A program made the position numbers and the translations under genes. From NCBI GenBank assembly GCA_019054805.1, contig JAHQIY010000006.1, positions 124,001-188,000 of the forward strand: a stretch of DNA of 64,000 nucleotides. The letters run 5' to 3'. The notes under the pieces were generated by a model that searched no databases, was not told the DNA's origin, and saw nothing but the letters and a program-made list of their open reading frames with translations. Origin of the DNA: Brachionus manjavacas. Its lineage: Eukaryota; Rotifera; Eurotatoria; Ploima; Brachionidae. This document shows, one piece after another, positions 46,570-58,500 of this stretch; within the stretch, counting starts at the first letter, position 1, and each line of letters starts with the position of its first letter.

Positions 46570-47640
46570 TGTTAGCAGATATTGGTTTAATTGACAAAAC
46601 CATCAATTTAACTTGAAAAATAGTATTTTTCCATTCATAAGTTTTTTTATATATTTCAGCTATTTTTATTTTGTCAAAATTCATTTTAAATTTACTTCTT
46701 ATAGTATGCTAATTATTTGGCTAATTCAATTAATAAATATCATTTAATTTTTTATAAAATATAAGACATGAATTCTAATACTTGACTCAATTGTGTAATT
46801 GCTTTCTTACTATTTCCTCTTTATTTCTAAACCCTCAAATATGTGACATGTCACTTTGCATTTAATGTTATCTTTTTTAATTTTGTTCGATATTTTATCG
46901 TATTTTTTTTGTCTATTTTTTTTCCTGTATGGATATTTTTGAATGAATTATATTTATTGTATCAATTAACCTATGAATAGACAATGAGATCAAAGATTTA
47001 AAAAAACATTTTCCTTTTTTTAATTTTTGTTTTTTTTCAGAATATTATTTTATTACGAAAAGCACAGAAGGGATTTAACTTTTTAATATTCTCATTTTCT
47101 ATACCTCAATTAACCAAAGATAAGGAAAAATTTCTCAAAAGAGAGATCTTTTTTAAAAGCAAATGTTGAGTCTTTTTTATAACTTTACAAAAAAAGTAAT
47201 GCAAGTTCTGAAATATCTTTTATCTTTTATATCTTATTTTTATCATAGAGTAAAATTTAATTTTCAAATTAAATTTTTTTTCCTTGATTTTCGTAAGACG
47301 TAAAATCAATTTTTCAAAATCTTTTTTAATTCTTCATGCCTTACAAAAAAAAGAGAAAATAATCTACTAAAATAATATAAAATTTAAAAACATCTCATGA
47401 ATTTTGGAATTCAATCTAAGACTTAGTGTTTCTTTGTAGGAAATCCATCGAATGATAAAATAGATTTAAAATAGCATCTTTAAAAGGATGTGCACACTGC
47501 AATGCACATTTCGAAATTGCAGACTCTATTTTTTTATTTAACAAAGTATGCTTAATTCAAAAATGTATCTCTGCATTAATTCTATTATGAAATAACATTT
47601 CATTTTAGAATTTAAACTTTATATGATCATTTTGAGCATC
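46570..47640. other. A+T-rich intergenic DNA
   Basis: Nothing recognised. Confidence 0.45.
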
Positions 47641-47689
47641 AAACATTTCAAAACTTAAAAATACCGATTGAGACGTGGATACTTAGTTC

Positions 47690-48531
47690 AGATATTTGCT
47701 CAGTGATATTTACTTTATAACCCTGGGAGTATCACTAAACAAAGTCTAGAAAGCCTTTGATGGCATACACAAAGAAATTTGTTGGTCAAATAAAGATACA
47801 GACTTGTGAATTAGTCAAAAATATAAGTAATTTTAAAGTCAACTCAATTATTAATAAAACAACTTAAAAATGTAGACTTAGACTTGGAGAATGAAACACA
47901 AATTTTGGTACACAAATTTTGATCACCATCGATGGTACACAAATTTTTTGTTTAAGCGAATTCATATACAAAAGAAGCACCATCAGTACAACGCTGTGAA
48001 CATGGAGAGACATTAAGAATAGACAGAAATTTGCTGCAGACCAGAGGACTGATCGAAAGGCCTAATAGTTAAGCTCCCTAAAAAAAGAAATAAATAACAA
48101 AAATCAACTAGTTACAGCAAGGAAACAAAACTTGATTTGTACAACACTGTAGTAAAAGCAACACTAATGTACGATAGCGAATGTTGGAGAATGTGTGAAT
48201 CTGAAAGAAAAAGTTTGAACACCTTCCACATTAAAAGCCTGAGAAGGAAAAAACACTTGTATGAGACATTTTCGAACGCTGATCTATACACAAGAACAAA
48301 TTCAGAGCAATTAAGTCAATGCATTAAGAACAAAAGACTGTGATAGCTTGGACATGTACTTAGAATAAAAGAAGAAACACGGACATTAAAACGATCCATT
48401 TAAAGGACACCTCAAGGGCGACTTAATGTAGGACGACCAGCAGTAGTATGGAGGTCAACAATCAAGAGACAGCTCATCGAAATGGGAATGAGATGGGAGA
48501 AGCAAGGGGAGAAGTTATATAATGCTGCGGG
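47690..48531 (+). pseudogene. RTE-like LINE fragment
   Basis: The RT palm block is scrambled near 47740 (FRKAFDGIHKEI-like). From 48137 the frame reads LYNTVVKATLMYDSECWRMC, then KSLNTFHIKSLRRKKHLYET and SNADLYTRTNSEQLSQCIKN, and beyond the stop the LGHVLRIKEET and VWRSTIKRQLIEMGMRWE text usual at the end of this LINE group. The copy is cut at 48531, where the tail of a CR1-like LINE begins. Confidence 0.8.
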
Positions 48532-48637
48532 AGACTTTGGTCTCCAAGTAGTGGCGCACGTAGCGTAAACCCTTTTTTCTTTTTAAATAAGCTATTTTTA
48601 GAAAGCTTATTTTCATGCGCTTATAGTGCGTGATTAG
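48532..48637 (-). repeat. 3' tail of a CR1-like LINE (continues 54162-54740 beyond the LTR element)
   Basis: This matches 54865-54985 in inverted orientation (AAAATAAGCTTTCTAAAAAT, TAGCTTATTT, then ACGTGCGCCACTACTTGGAG, ACC). It is the 3' UTR of the LINE whose coding end lies at 54170-54740; the two halves were one sequence before the LTR element landed between them. Confidence 0.8.
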
Positions 48638-48817
48638 TTTAATAGTGTGCACTATTAAATAAAATTGAGAGAGAGGGAGAGAAAAAAAAATAAAAGAAAG
48701 GTTCTTCTCTAACTTCTTTTTTTAATTAAAAAAAACATCAAATATAAAAAACAAATATATATATAAAGAAATACGGCAAGGCCCCAGAAGACCGGGGTCT
48801 GCTGGAGGGGGTGTTAC
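48638..48817 (-). repeat. 3' LTR of the Ty3/Gypsy element
   Basis: About 94% matching the other LTR. In element orientation it begins GTAACACCCCC and ends CTATTAAA rather than TG...CA. It contains a GA-rich stretch and a TATATATA tract. Confidence 0.9.
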
Positions 48818-51800
48818 TCCCTCGCCGTAGAAGAACGGCTCCCGACGTTCGGGTGGTAAAAAAATAAAATAACAATAACAATAAAAAACAAAAAACAATG
48901 ATAAACACAGAAAAATAATAATAAATACAAAACAAAAATAAAAATTAAAAAATAAAAACCTAATTGTGAGGTTCCTCCGTGATTTGGTTTGTGGGTCCGC
49001 TTGAGCCCCGTGCTCCTGACATCGTTGCTCATTGTTATGAACACTAGTGGGACGAGCCGCCTTTTAACAATGCGGCATCTGAGAAGTCCACCCCGTTCGC
49101 GTTCGCGACCACCATTTTCCCAAATCTATTCCTCCACCGCGCTGCCGGTGACGTTGCGCATTGTAGGTCTGGTTTCGGCCCGGACCTCAGACGGCACTTG
49201 CTGTTCTGAACAGAGTTGTTGCGTCATTTATTAAAAATTTTCTCCTTTTTTTTTTAAATAAACTGAAAGTTTGAAATTGAAAATTTCTTTTCCTCTTTTC
49301 CTCTTTTCCTTTTTCAACGTGCTATGGAGAGCACAACTTTCCTACAAAAAGTTTTTTTTTTTTTTAATTATAAATATTTTAAAAATTTTCTCCTAATAAT
49401 TAGATAAATTGCAACCGATCTGGTGGCCTCCTAGTTCTTTTGGGACGCACGGTGTCTTCTGGTTTACCCCCGCTCAACCCGTTTTGAGCAACATCCACTT
49501 GCCATCACAAATAGTAGTTCGGTTCAAAAACCGAGGTATTCGTATCCGGTTCGGGACGGTTTTCTGGCTGATTGTTATCTTCATTCAGATCTAGAAAATC
49601 TGGATCCATCCAGTTACTGTCTTAGTTAATTTCAGCAGTGCTGCTTTGTACCTCGTTGGTTTCGGTATCTTGACTTTCTGCGTCTGGCGACCATTTAGCT
49701 TGGGCGTCACCTGAACTGTTTACTGATTCCTCGATCATTGCAGGTGTAAGTGGGGGGTTTAAAACACCTTTTTCAACTATTAGCGTGGACCAACTGTTTC
49801 TTCTGGCTAGTGTCTGCCCTGATCAGGTAATTATTCTCACTTAGGACTTCTACAACGATGAAAGGCCCTTTCCATTTATGGCTCAGTTTCTTTGACACAC
49901 CCTTTTTGTTTGATTGCTTTAACAAGTATACCCTGACTCCGAGAGCGTAGCCGAAAGGCCTTACAATTCGGTCCGCGAAGAATTTAAATTTACTCACTTT
50001 GACGTCTGCATTTTGGGCTACGGTCTGATTACATCTGAGTAGATCGGCTCGGACTTTGCTTGCATATGACAGTATATCTAAATTCAAATCAAGGTCTGGG
50101 GCAGGAACGACAGATCCACAGGTATCTTTGGTTTTCGACCATAGATGACTTCAAACCATGATAAGCCCGTCGTATGGTGCACCGCGGTGTTATAAGAAAA
50201 CGCTAACTTAGGTAGGTATTTGTCCCAATCCTTCTGTGAATCGGCTACATAATACGCCAACATCTGTTCCAACGTGCAGTTGAATCTTTCGGTTTCCCCA
50301 TCACATTGGGGATGGTTCGCAGATGTCCTGAGTCTTTGGATGTTTAGTAATTCGTAAAGCTGATTCATCAGTTCCGATTGGAAATTGGTTCCTCTGTCCG
50401 ACAGCGTAGCTTCCGGTACACCATGACGGCAGATAAATAGAATCAAACAATCCGCCACTTATTCCGCTTTTAGCGATTTTAGCGGAAACAACTCCATAAA
50501 TTTCGAAAAATGTTAGACAATCACCGAGATGTAAAGAGAATCGCTATCTGTCCGGGGTAACGGACCTAATATGTCCCATATTATTAAATGTAATGGTCTG
50601 CTGGACCTAATCGGAACTATGGGCTGCCTGGGTAAAAACTTTTTGGGGCTTTTACTAATGCGCATTGATCGCATTGCTGAATATACTCTGCTACATACTT
50701 TGGGCCAGTAGAACCTAGATCTGATGCTGTCGGTAGTTTTATCTACCCCAAGGTGTCTGCTGAACGGATCGTTATGAAAATTCTTTAGGACTTCTGTTCG
50801 ATCCTTTAACGGGACCACATCTTGATAATGTATCCCAGACTCGTATTTGTCATAACGCCGATAAACGTTTCTTCCGAAAATTTTAAAACGCCCAAACTGG
50901 CACCAGTAGATAAATCGTTCTGAATTTGTTTTTTCACATTTATCCGGTCTCGCCCCTTTCTTTATCTAAGTTTGCAGCTCTGCTATAGCATCATCCTCGA
51001 GCTGATCTTCTTTGAAATCGGTTTGTTGAAAACCAGATTATTTATCAGTACTCCTGGGTCCCTAGTGCTTTCTTCATCACATCGTTTTCTTCTTCCAACA
51101 GCCATCTAAACAGTGCATCCGCGTTACCGTTCTCATGACCTATGCGATATTCAATATCGATATCGTACATCCGTAGTTCGATCAACCACCAGGTTAACCT
51201 TGGATCTGGGTCTTTAAGGTTTTGTAACCAAACTAAAGGCTTATGGTCGGTAACAATAGTAAATTTCCTGCCATAAAGATATTGTTTGAAATGATCAATG
51301 GCTAACACTATTCAAGTCAAAATCTTCCTCGAAGTCTGGAAGTATTAGAACAACCTTTTTCCCGTCATCCCATCGAAACTTGCCTGTCTCTTCTCTTTCC
51401 AATCAAAATTTTTACTTTTTTCTGTTGCCTCGTGCAGTGGTCCAGCTATTTCAGCAAAACCCTTAGCAAAACGTCGAAAATGGTTCGCCAGTCCCAAAAA
51501 ACTCTGTAAATGTTTGATTGTTTTAGGTCTTTCATATCTGAACAAATCTTCTATTTTACTGGGTGAGGGCTTTACAGTGCCATTACAGATGACATGGCCG
51601 ATATATTCAATGGATGAGACTAATCAATCGCACTTCTGCCAATTAATTTTTAAAAATGCAGCTCGGATCCTTTCAAGCACTGTCCGTACGTGAATGTAAT
51701 GCTCCTCCAACGTCTTCGAGTAAATAATAATGCCGTTCAAAAAGACAAGGTAAAAAACGTTCAAGATTCCCTTAAGTGCTTTTTGCATGGTCCGCTGAAT

Positions 51801-53985
51801 CGTCGCGGGTGCATTTGTTAGCCCGAACGACATGATGTTTTATTCAAATAAACCAAATTCGATGTTGAATGCAGCTTTTGGCTTATCATCCTTCATAATT
51901 CTAATCTGATGATAACCCGAAGTCAAATCCAATTTTGAAAATTTAGTCGCTCCGTTCAGCAGCGCAATCAACGTTTCAATTGTTGGTAGTGGGTAGCTAT
52001 CCTTGATGGCAACTTCATTATGTTTCCGATAATCGATAAACAAGTTAAAATTTTACCTGAGTTTTTCTGTGACAGCACGGACTTGATGTATTCCAGATAG
52101 TTCTTTATGTCTGCCAGTTTAAAGGCTACGTCTAACCCGAGTAGACAATCGTTAACCAGATCATCTACTGCAATTATTTCCACTCTCAAAGCTTATCAAT
52201 TTCACGGAACACTTTCCCTTTCCAATTACTTTGACAGAACCTCCCACACAAGTCTCGAAAGTTTCATTCAACAGTTCCAAGGATGCATCTGTTGTCTTAC
52301 AATGATCCCAGATTCGCTTCGCTACTATTGTACTAACCGTCCCAGTGTCTAGCAGGCAACCCACGGATTTGTTGTTCATTTCCAAATTTCCCACGATGCT
52401 TTTGTCAAACATTATCTGGTTGATAACTTGATTTGACAGGCTCTGCTCTGCTCTATTCGTATTACCCAGCATTGACAGTTTCATTTGATTTTTTCTTGAA
52501 TAGCAGTCTGTTTTCAAATCACCTGGTTTTCCACACTGCAGGCATAATTTTCAATTTACTTGCGAGATTGATGGTTCAAATTGCTCTCGCATTTTCGGAC
52601 TAGATTCTTCATTTGATTCTTCTTTAGGTAAAAGTCCGCTCCCCAATGACCCTTTTTGCTGTAGAACAAACATACTTTTTCACCATCCGGAGTTTTATGT
52701 AGGTCAATTTGGTCTGACAATCTAGCATGTTTGTGGGTTTCTTGATAAGCATTTTCCTGGTCTCCCATTTTTTCAGAGATGATCGGATTAGGTTGGTTTC
52801 TGTTCAAAATTTGCAGCCTTGCATATGTTTGAACCACTAAGTCAAACGCCTCAGAGCAAGTTTGTGGATTCGAAGCGTGGACTCGCCAAAATACTGCTTT
52901 TTCACTCAAACCGGTGATTAATCTTTCTTTCACCAAATAATCGTAGCGGCTCTGATCAAAACCACCCGTATAGACGAAAGCATTTCGTGCCAAAATCTAC
53001 AGGTTGGTATAGAAATCTCGAAAATCCTCACCAGAGAGCTGTTTCCGATAGTGGAATTCGACTACCGCATCTGTTTGGGAAGCCGGTTGCAGTCCAAACA
53101 TTTTGACCATCTATTTTTCCAATTCGAACATATCCACAGATCCCTTAGGAACTCTAAATTCGAACCTATTCAGAAAATTGTCGTCCAAAAAGGTTGCAAG
53201 ACAAATCCTCAGCTTCTATTATCCTGTTGTTTTCAACAAATAATTTGAATCAATTCCAATTCCACCACGTGCGAATATCCTGATTCAGAATAAAAATTGT
53301 CGGCTAAAATGACCATTCTCTAGACGGCGTCGATTCGTTTGTTGTTTGTATAGCAATTGTTCATTGTTCTTCTTTCTTCCGGGTCTCTCCTTTAGCACTT
53401 TCTTCTGAATCTTTGTATGTGTCAAACAGTCCGTAATGTTTAAGTGGGTTAATTGGCGTGTCCCAGCTTGCATCTCGCCTTCTTTTTTTTGGGAAAACCA
53501 CATTGTCCTGTAATGAGTCATTAAACATTGGCTCCCGCCACGACTTCTCGGAAACATTGTGCGTTTTTGATCGGCTCTAACAAAGATTTTAACCCATGAT
53601 GTTCCTGTTCAGAACTGCAGTACAAATTTCGGCCTGTATTAGGAAAAGAACGTCCCCTACTATTCCCACTGAAACCTATTTGATCATCGTTTCGCCATTT
53701 GTTTGTTGGTTCGGATTTGATCGCTGACTTTTCCAAATAATCTTGGCGAACTTTTTCCGGAGTCCCGTTGAGCAACTCATTTGAGTTGGCGATTTGAAGA
53801 CCAGCATTTGACTTCTTTTTCTGACCAGTCCAGAGGTTTGTAATAACTTTAAAAGCACCAGCTACAGCAATCATAGTTAAAGACAGCACAGCTATGCTAA
53901 AACACAACTGTACGAACAAAAACACGTGTTCATTCAACATTGTGTTCAAAAATTTTTTTCTTGTAAACTTAACCGCTGCCACCAA

Positions 53986-54161
53986 TTTAATAGCGTGCGC
54001 TATTAAATAAAATTGAGAGAGAGGGAGAGAAAAAAATAAATGAAAGTTTCTTCTCTAACTTCTTTATTAATTAAAAAAAACACCAAATATAAAAAACAAA
54101 TATATATATAAAGAAATCCGGCAAGGCCCAGAAGACCGGGGTCTGCTGGAGGGGGTGTTAC
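53986..54161 (-). repeat. 5' LTR of the Ty3/Gypsy element
   Basis: Same structure as the 3' LTR; adjoins the primer-binding site at its inner end. Confidence 0.9.
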
Positions 54162-54740
54162 ATTAGTGATTTTGGTGGATGCTGTCTTATCTAGTGGAAA
54201 CCCAGTTGTTTATCAATTCTGTTTTTAAATGTGTTGGTGTTAGTTACGCATCTGGTCACTGCACCGAGGGCATTCCAGTCACTTGCTGTCCTGTTCGTGA
54301 AATAGTTTGAGCGTGCCTCGCAGTTGCGAACCAACTGGCGCTCAAGGATTCCAGGCACCGACTGCAAACTCTAAGTGAGGCCGTACAAATGACTTGTAGA
54401 GTAAGTTCACCAGGTCCAATTAGAAATACGAGAAGGTTAGCACGCTATCATCGTCGCCTTAGACGCCGCTCTCTTGGACTGCTCAGTCCACTTAAGGTCA
54501 TTTGTGATAATGATTCCGAGGTCTCGCTCTTTTGTAGTCTTTTCGATTGTATAATCGCCTAGTATGTACTAGTAGCAACCGCTGTTGTCCTCAACATGCA
54601 TGACCACACACTTCTTTTGAATTTCGTTTGCCAGCTGTCCGACCATTCTGCAAGACAGTTGAGGTCAGACTGCAGGTCCGGATGAGAAAATAAGGAGGGG
54701 CTGGTGATGATGCAGAAGCCGAGCGGCATTTTAAAAAACA
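54162..54740 (-). pseudogene. CR1-like LINE, C-terminal coding part, split by the LTR element
   Basis: The - strand reads FSHPDLQSDLNCLAEWSDSW, QTKFKRS, then in other frames YILGDYTIEKTTKERDLGI, IITNDLKW, SARSNYFTNRTASDWNALG-type text and KNRIDKQLGFH before the stop near 54172. This is the end of a CR1/L2-type ORF2, with frameshifts. Its 3' UTR resumes at 48637. Confidence 0.85.
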
Positions 54741-54859
54741 AAAAGAATCGACAAACTACTTTATTCTTAAAAAACTCTTTGTGTTACCACCAAGATTAAA
54801 ATTATTCTAAAAAAAGTATATTTCGAAATATGTAATAACAAAATTAATTTATAAAATTT

Positions 54860-54995
54860 GTAAAAATAAGCTTTCTAAAAATAGCTTATTTTAAAAGAAA
54901 AAGGGGAAATTGGCGGTTAAAGTGGGGCGTCTACGTGCGCCACTACTTGGAGACCCAAGTCTCCCACAGCATTGTACTACTACTACTACTACTAT
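54860..54995 (+). repeat. CR1-like LINE 3' UTR and (ACT)n tail, + strand copy
   Basis: Same sequence as 48532-48637 but on the opposite strand, ending in (ACT)n at 54978-54994. It has no coding part attached and sits directly before the RTE-like fragment. Confidence 0.8.
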
Positions 54996-55004
54996 CAAAG
55001 ATTG

Positions 55005-55430
55005 TCTAATGTACGATAGCGAATGTTGGAGAATGTGTGAATCTGAATGAAAAAGTCTGAACACCTTCCACATTAAAAGCCTGAGAAGGAAACAACACTT
55101 GTCTGAGACATTTTCGAACGCTGATCTATACACAAGAACAAATTCAGAGCAATTAAGTCAATGCATTAAGAACAAAAGACTGTGTTAGCTTGGACATGTA
55201 CTTAGAATAAAAAAAGAAACACGGACATTAAAACGATCCCTTTAAAGGACACCTCAAGGGCGACTTGCAGTAACATGGAGGTCAACAATCACGAGAGAGC
55301 TCATCGAAATGGAATAACATGGAGAATGAGATGGGGAGAAGCAAGGGTAAAGGCAAAAGATCTAGACTTCGGAGTGGAAATCAAAAGTAGTGACTCTATG
55401 CTCCACAAGGAGTGAATAAGGAGGAAGAAA
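55005..55430 (+). pseudogene. RTE-like LINE fragment, second copy
   Basis: Closely matches 48165-48520 (MYDSECWRMCESE, NTFHIKSLRRKQHLSET, NSEQLSQCIKNKRLC). It goes beyond the point where the first copy is cut, reaching text like DFGVEIKSSDSMLHKE at 55370-55415, which corresponds to the last residues of the ORF. Stops and small deletions throughout. Confidence 0.8.
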
Positions 55431-55860
55431 AAAATGATCAACACATAAAAAATAAAATAAAAAAATATGGATTTTTTGATAAAACTTTATTTTTGTACAA
55501 ATAGTAAAAAATTAAATTAGACTTATAATTTGAGAGAAAGATAAAAATCCAAAAAACTAAAAATTCAATTTCTTAACTTTTCTCAATTTACAATGTTTGA
55601 ATTTGTTGCTGTACTTGTTCTTGGCCAACATAAGCTCTAGAATCAATTTTAACAAGATTAAATTTATTTATTAAGAAAAAAAATAATAAAAAAAAAAAGG
55701 AGAAAAGCAAAAAACTTACGTCTCAATTTGACCAAATTTCGAATGCGCGCCTCATATTTTATCCTCATATTTCTCTCATTCATTAAACTCTTTTGCAAAT
55801 TCTCTTAAATCACAAGATCAAACATAAAACTACAACAACAACAAAAAAAAGTCAAATATT
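55431..55860. other. 3' flank of dachshund
   Basis: A+T-rich, probably including the dac 3' UTR. No clear polyadenylation signal was picked out. Confidence 0.4.
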
Positions 55861-57080
55861 CTAAAGTTTACGTTTTGTTTGCCGTAAATTAGACTCGAGT
55901 ACCAAAAGGCTAGTTGTCAAGCATTCGACTCTGTGTATGAGCTGTTGATTTAGAAATATCAAAGACGCATTCGGATACGCCTGACTAGTTGGCTTTTGTT
56001 CGTCGTCTTTTCTAATCAAATTTTCCACCGATAATGGATTTTTGCATTTGATTAATTCTGACGCGGCTGATAGACGAGAACTTGACGAAGACGAAGTTGG
56101 CGAAGACGCGTTACTCGCACTAGAGCCATACTCGTCTCTGTAATTGCTCTTGACTGAAAAATCTTTACATTAATTAAATTAAACAATTTTTTTCTCTTTT
56201 TTTTTTTTTCAAAAATGGAATAAAAAATCCAACCTGAAGTTTTGATTAAATTTTTGCACGAATTCTCTTCGAATTCAGCTCTTTAGAAAACAAAAAACCA
56301 CATTAGACTTTAATTAGAGAGAAGAAGAGGAAATTAATTGTTACTTTTGGTTGTGCACAAAACTGCTGAAATAGAACGAGGCCAATTGACTGTACTGGTC
56401 TAGGCTTTTTTTCGAGTCCTCAGCGCACTCGCGCTCTCTCTCTCTCTCTCTGGACACATTGGCTCGCTTGGGCGGTCGCCCTGGCCGAGATCTAAAAAAA
56501 CGAGAGATAAAAAAACTAAAAAAAAAAATTTTTTTTTCTTCATTTTTCATGCGAGGCTCGCAAAATTAAAAAAAACAAAATTGAAAAAAAAATTAAATTA
56601 TTTGTACCCAGAATTGGTGCAGTCCTCGTACAGAGTGTCGAATTCAGTAGGTGCTATGAGTTTGCACCGATTGACGCCAGGCTGAATGGCGCCGAGACCG
56701 CGCAGTATTCTCACTTGTTCAACGTTGCACACAATGGGCACAATGTCCAAACGTTTTAGCTTGGTGTAGACCGTGTGCAGTCCGCCGACTAGATGCTTCA
56801 GGAACAAGTCGAATGCTTGCGGTAGACAAATCAGCAATTTGTTGTCGACACAAAACGAGGCCACATGCACACTGCGATAGTCGATGACTTTGCATCGGTT
56901 GTTTTCGGGAGTGTTGCGCGCAATCGGCGCACAGCACTCGTAGCTCAGCTGAGAGTGGGAGATGGGGCTGGTGAAGTATTTGTCGCACTTGAGCAAATGA
57001 GTGGGCGCTGTTGCCGCTTCATCTACTTGAATGTAAACGTCATCGTTTGCGTACTCTTCAAACTGGTCCACCATTGTCAT
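55861..57080 (-). CDS. dac: Dachshund transcriptional co-regulator, compact form
   Basis: Four exons on the - strand: 56608-57080, 56345-56491, 56234-56280 and 55861-56153, with GT-AG introns of 116, 64 and 80 bp; the joined frame is 319 residues. Residues about 63-157 are the SKI/SNO/DAC (Dachbox-N) domain, almost identical to fly and human: CKVIDYRSVHVASF, ICLPQAFDLFLKHLVGGLHT, VYTKLKRLDIVPIVCNVEQV, RILRGLGAIQPGVNRCKLI. SRPGRPPKR follows at the exon 1/2 junction as in DACH1. Known role: nuclear cofactor in the Pax6-Eya-Six-Dac network (eye, limb, neurons). Oddities: human DACH1 is about 760 residues and fly Dac over 1000; here the C-terminal coiled coil (Dachbox-C) is not recognisable, only a short helix-prone LNQQLIHRVECLTTSLLVLE segment near the end. 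Exon 2 codes (RE)4 from a GA microsatellite. ATG 57080 is the first in frame; ATG 57074 has the better context (ACAATGG). Confidence 0.93.
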
Positions 57081-58170
57081 TCTCTGGCTCAAACTATTGA
57101 GTAAAATTTCTTAAACAAAAATCAAAATAACAATTTGATTTTGGCGAACAACAACAACAAAGAGAAAAAAGAAAAGAGTTGAGTGAAAATTTTGGATTGG
57201 ATTTCGGGTCTGGAGCGAATTAGAAAAGTTGTTAGTCAGACTCTAAATTAACAGACCCAATGAGAAAGCTAATTAGGCGGAGTATACGAAATTGTTTATC
57301 TCTTATTCTCCAAGTTAACATTTAAAGCTATCTAACAAGACACATTAATAATAGCGGTTATGGGCTTGGAAAGAAAGAGAGAAAGAAAGAGAGAAAGAGA
57401 GAGATAAAGCCGATTTCAACTTGTTTTTTCTTTTCTTTCTTCTTCTTTATTTTCTATTTTTGAAGCAAATTGAAATATGGTCTAAATTTATACGCTCTGC
57501 CGAATGATAGATTAAATCTTCTAGGCGTATAGATTTGTGTGCGGTGTTAGGTGTACTACATATAAACAAAATGTTCAACACAATATCATTTCTAGTGAGT
57601 AATAAAAAAATCAACGTATTAATTTACTTAAATATTTGTGTTTTGTTAAAAAAGTACTGTTTGGAGAGTTTGTGCAAATCACTTCACTCAGAGTCTCTGA
57701 ATCACTTGAGCTGCAAGGTTGTTTTCGACTTTTAACTCGAGAATTAAGAGTCAATAGACGAGAGAGAGAAAGAGAGAGAGTAAGAGAGACGAAATGAATC
57801 AATTAGCGCACAAATATTGAGAAGTGATAGACTTTGATTTGAATAAGCATTGTCACCAGTGTGCAAATGCTCGTTTGTGTACATTTCATGGGCTAAAAGC
57901 AGAACCATTAGTGCTGAGTTTATTTAAATTTCCGCAATTTAACTTTTTAAAAAGATTAATAATAACAAGCAAATAAAGTTTTGTTTTTTCTTTTTTATTT
58001 CTTTTTCTATTGTTTCTTTTTTTCATAAGGACGCATTTTAGAAAGCTAACAGAAGAAAAATATGCACTCTATTCAAGATGAGCTTTATTTCAGGCAATTC
58101 TCGATCTATCAGAAAAAAATGATTGAAGCACAAGGACAAATGTTTGAAGTTAGAATTTTAGCAGTATTTT
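57081..58170. other. upstream region of dachshund
   Basis: 57100-57900 has more balanced composition than typical spacer and holds GA-rich tracts (57375-57405, 57757-57790) and a CTAATTAGG homeodomain-like core near 57268. It is probably promoter and enhancer DNA. In-frame stops precede the dac start, and CAATAG just upstream could serve as a splice acceptor for a leader. Confidence 0.4.
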
Positions 58171-58177
58171 TTTTTCA

Positions 58178-58500
58178 AATTTATTTATTTATTGAATTGA
58201 ATTAACCTCCTTTAAGGAGAAGTAAAAGAAAATAAAGATAAAATTTTTTTTTTTGTGTTTTTTTAAAAAATGAAAAATTATTATCTAAAAATAAAATTAC
58301 AAAAATAAAAAATAAAATTACAATAATTTTTTTTTCAAATAGAACAGAGTGTGGCCATCTAAAGATTTCTTCTGCTCGAAAAATTTTCGCTCCCAAAAAA
58401 CGCAACTCAAATAAAAAAATTAAGGCAATGTGGAAATGTGAGTTTTTGAGAATGAAAATTACTAAAATTACAAAAATAAAATTCTTTTTCACTAATTTAA
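58178..58500 (-). repeat. dispersed LINE-like tail with CTCCTTTAAGGAG hairpin, copy 1
   Basis: The first 140 bp (TTTATTTATTGAATTGAATT, AACCTCCTTTAAGGAGAAGT) match 62316-62460. The - strand beyond has a short frame reading FLGAKIFRAEEIFRWPHSVL. CTCCTTTAAGGAG forms a perfect hairpin, as in many LINE 3' ends. Confidence 0.6.

Larger units (their letters stand above)
48638..54161 (-). mobile_element. Ty3/Gypsy LTR retrotransposon (fossil)
   Basis: A 5.5-kb element with two LTRs of 180 and 176 bp (48638-48817 and 53986-54161) and a 5-bp target duplication ATTAG at 48633-48637 and 54162-54166. On the - strand, a primer-binding site (TGGTGGCAGCGG) adjoins the 5' LTR and a short purine-rich tract adjoins the 3' LTR. 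Parts in order: gag-like region with a CCHC-type knuckle (about 52.5-54.0 kb), protease (LLDTGT, about 52.4), reverse transcriptase (DLTSGYHQIRI, about 51.6-52.1), RNase H (IVTDHKPLVW, about 51.2), integrase (SDRGTNFQSE, NHPQCDGETERFN, about 50.0-50.8). 48.85-49.75 kb has no recognised part. The layout is complete but the coding is broken in several places. The LTRs differ at about ten positions, so it is not recent but not ancient. Confidence 0.95.

Noticed and set aside
49409-49594. + strand frame of 61 residues within the LTR element
   Set aside because: Antisense to the element, with no recognisable domain.
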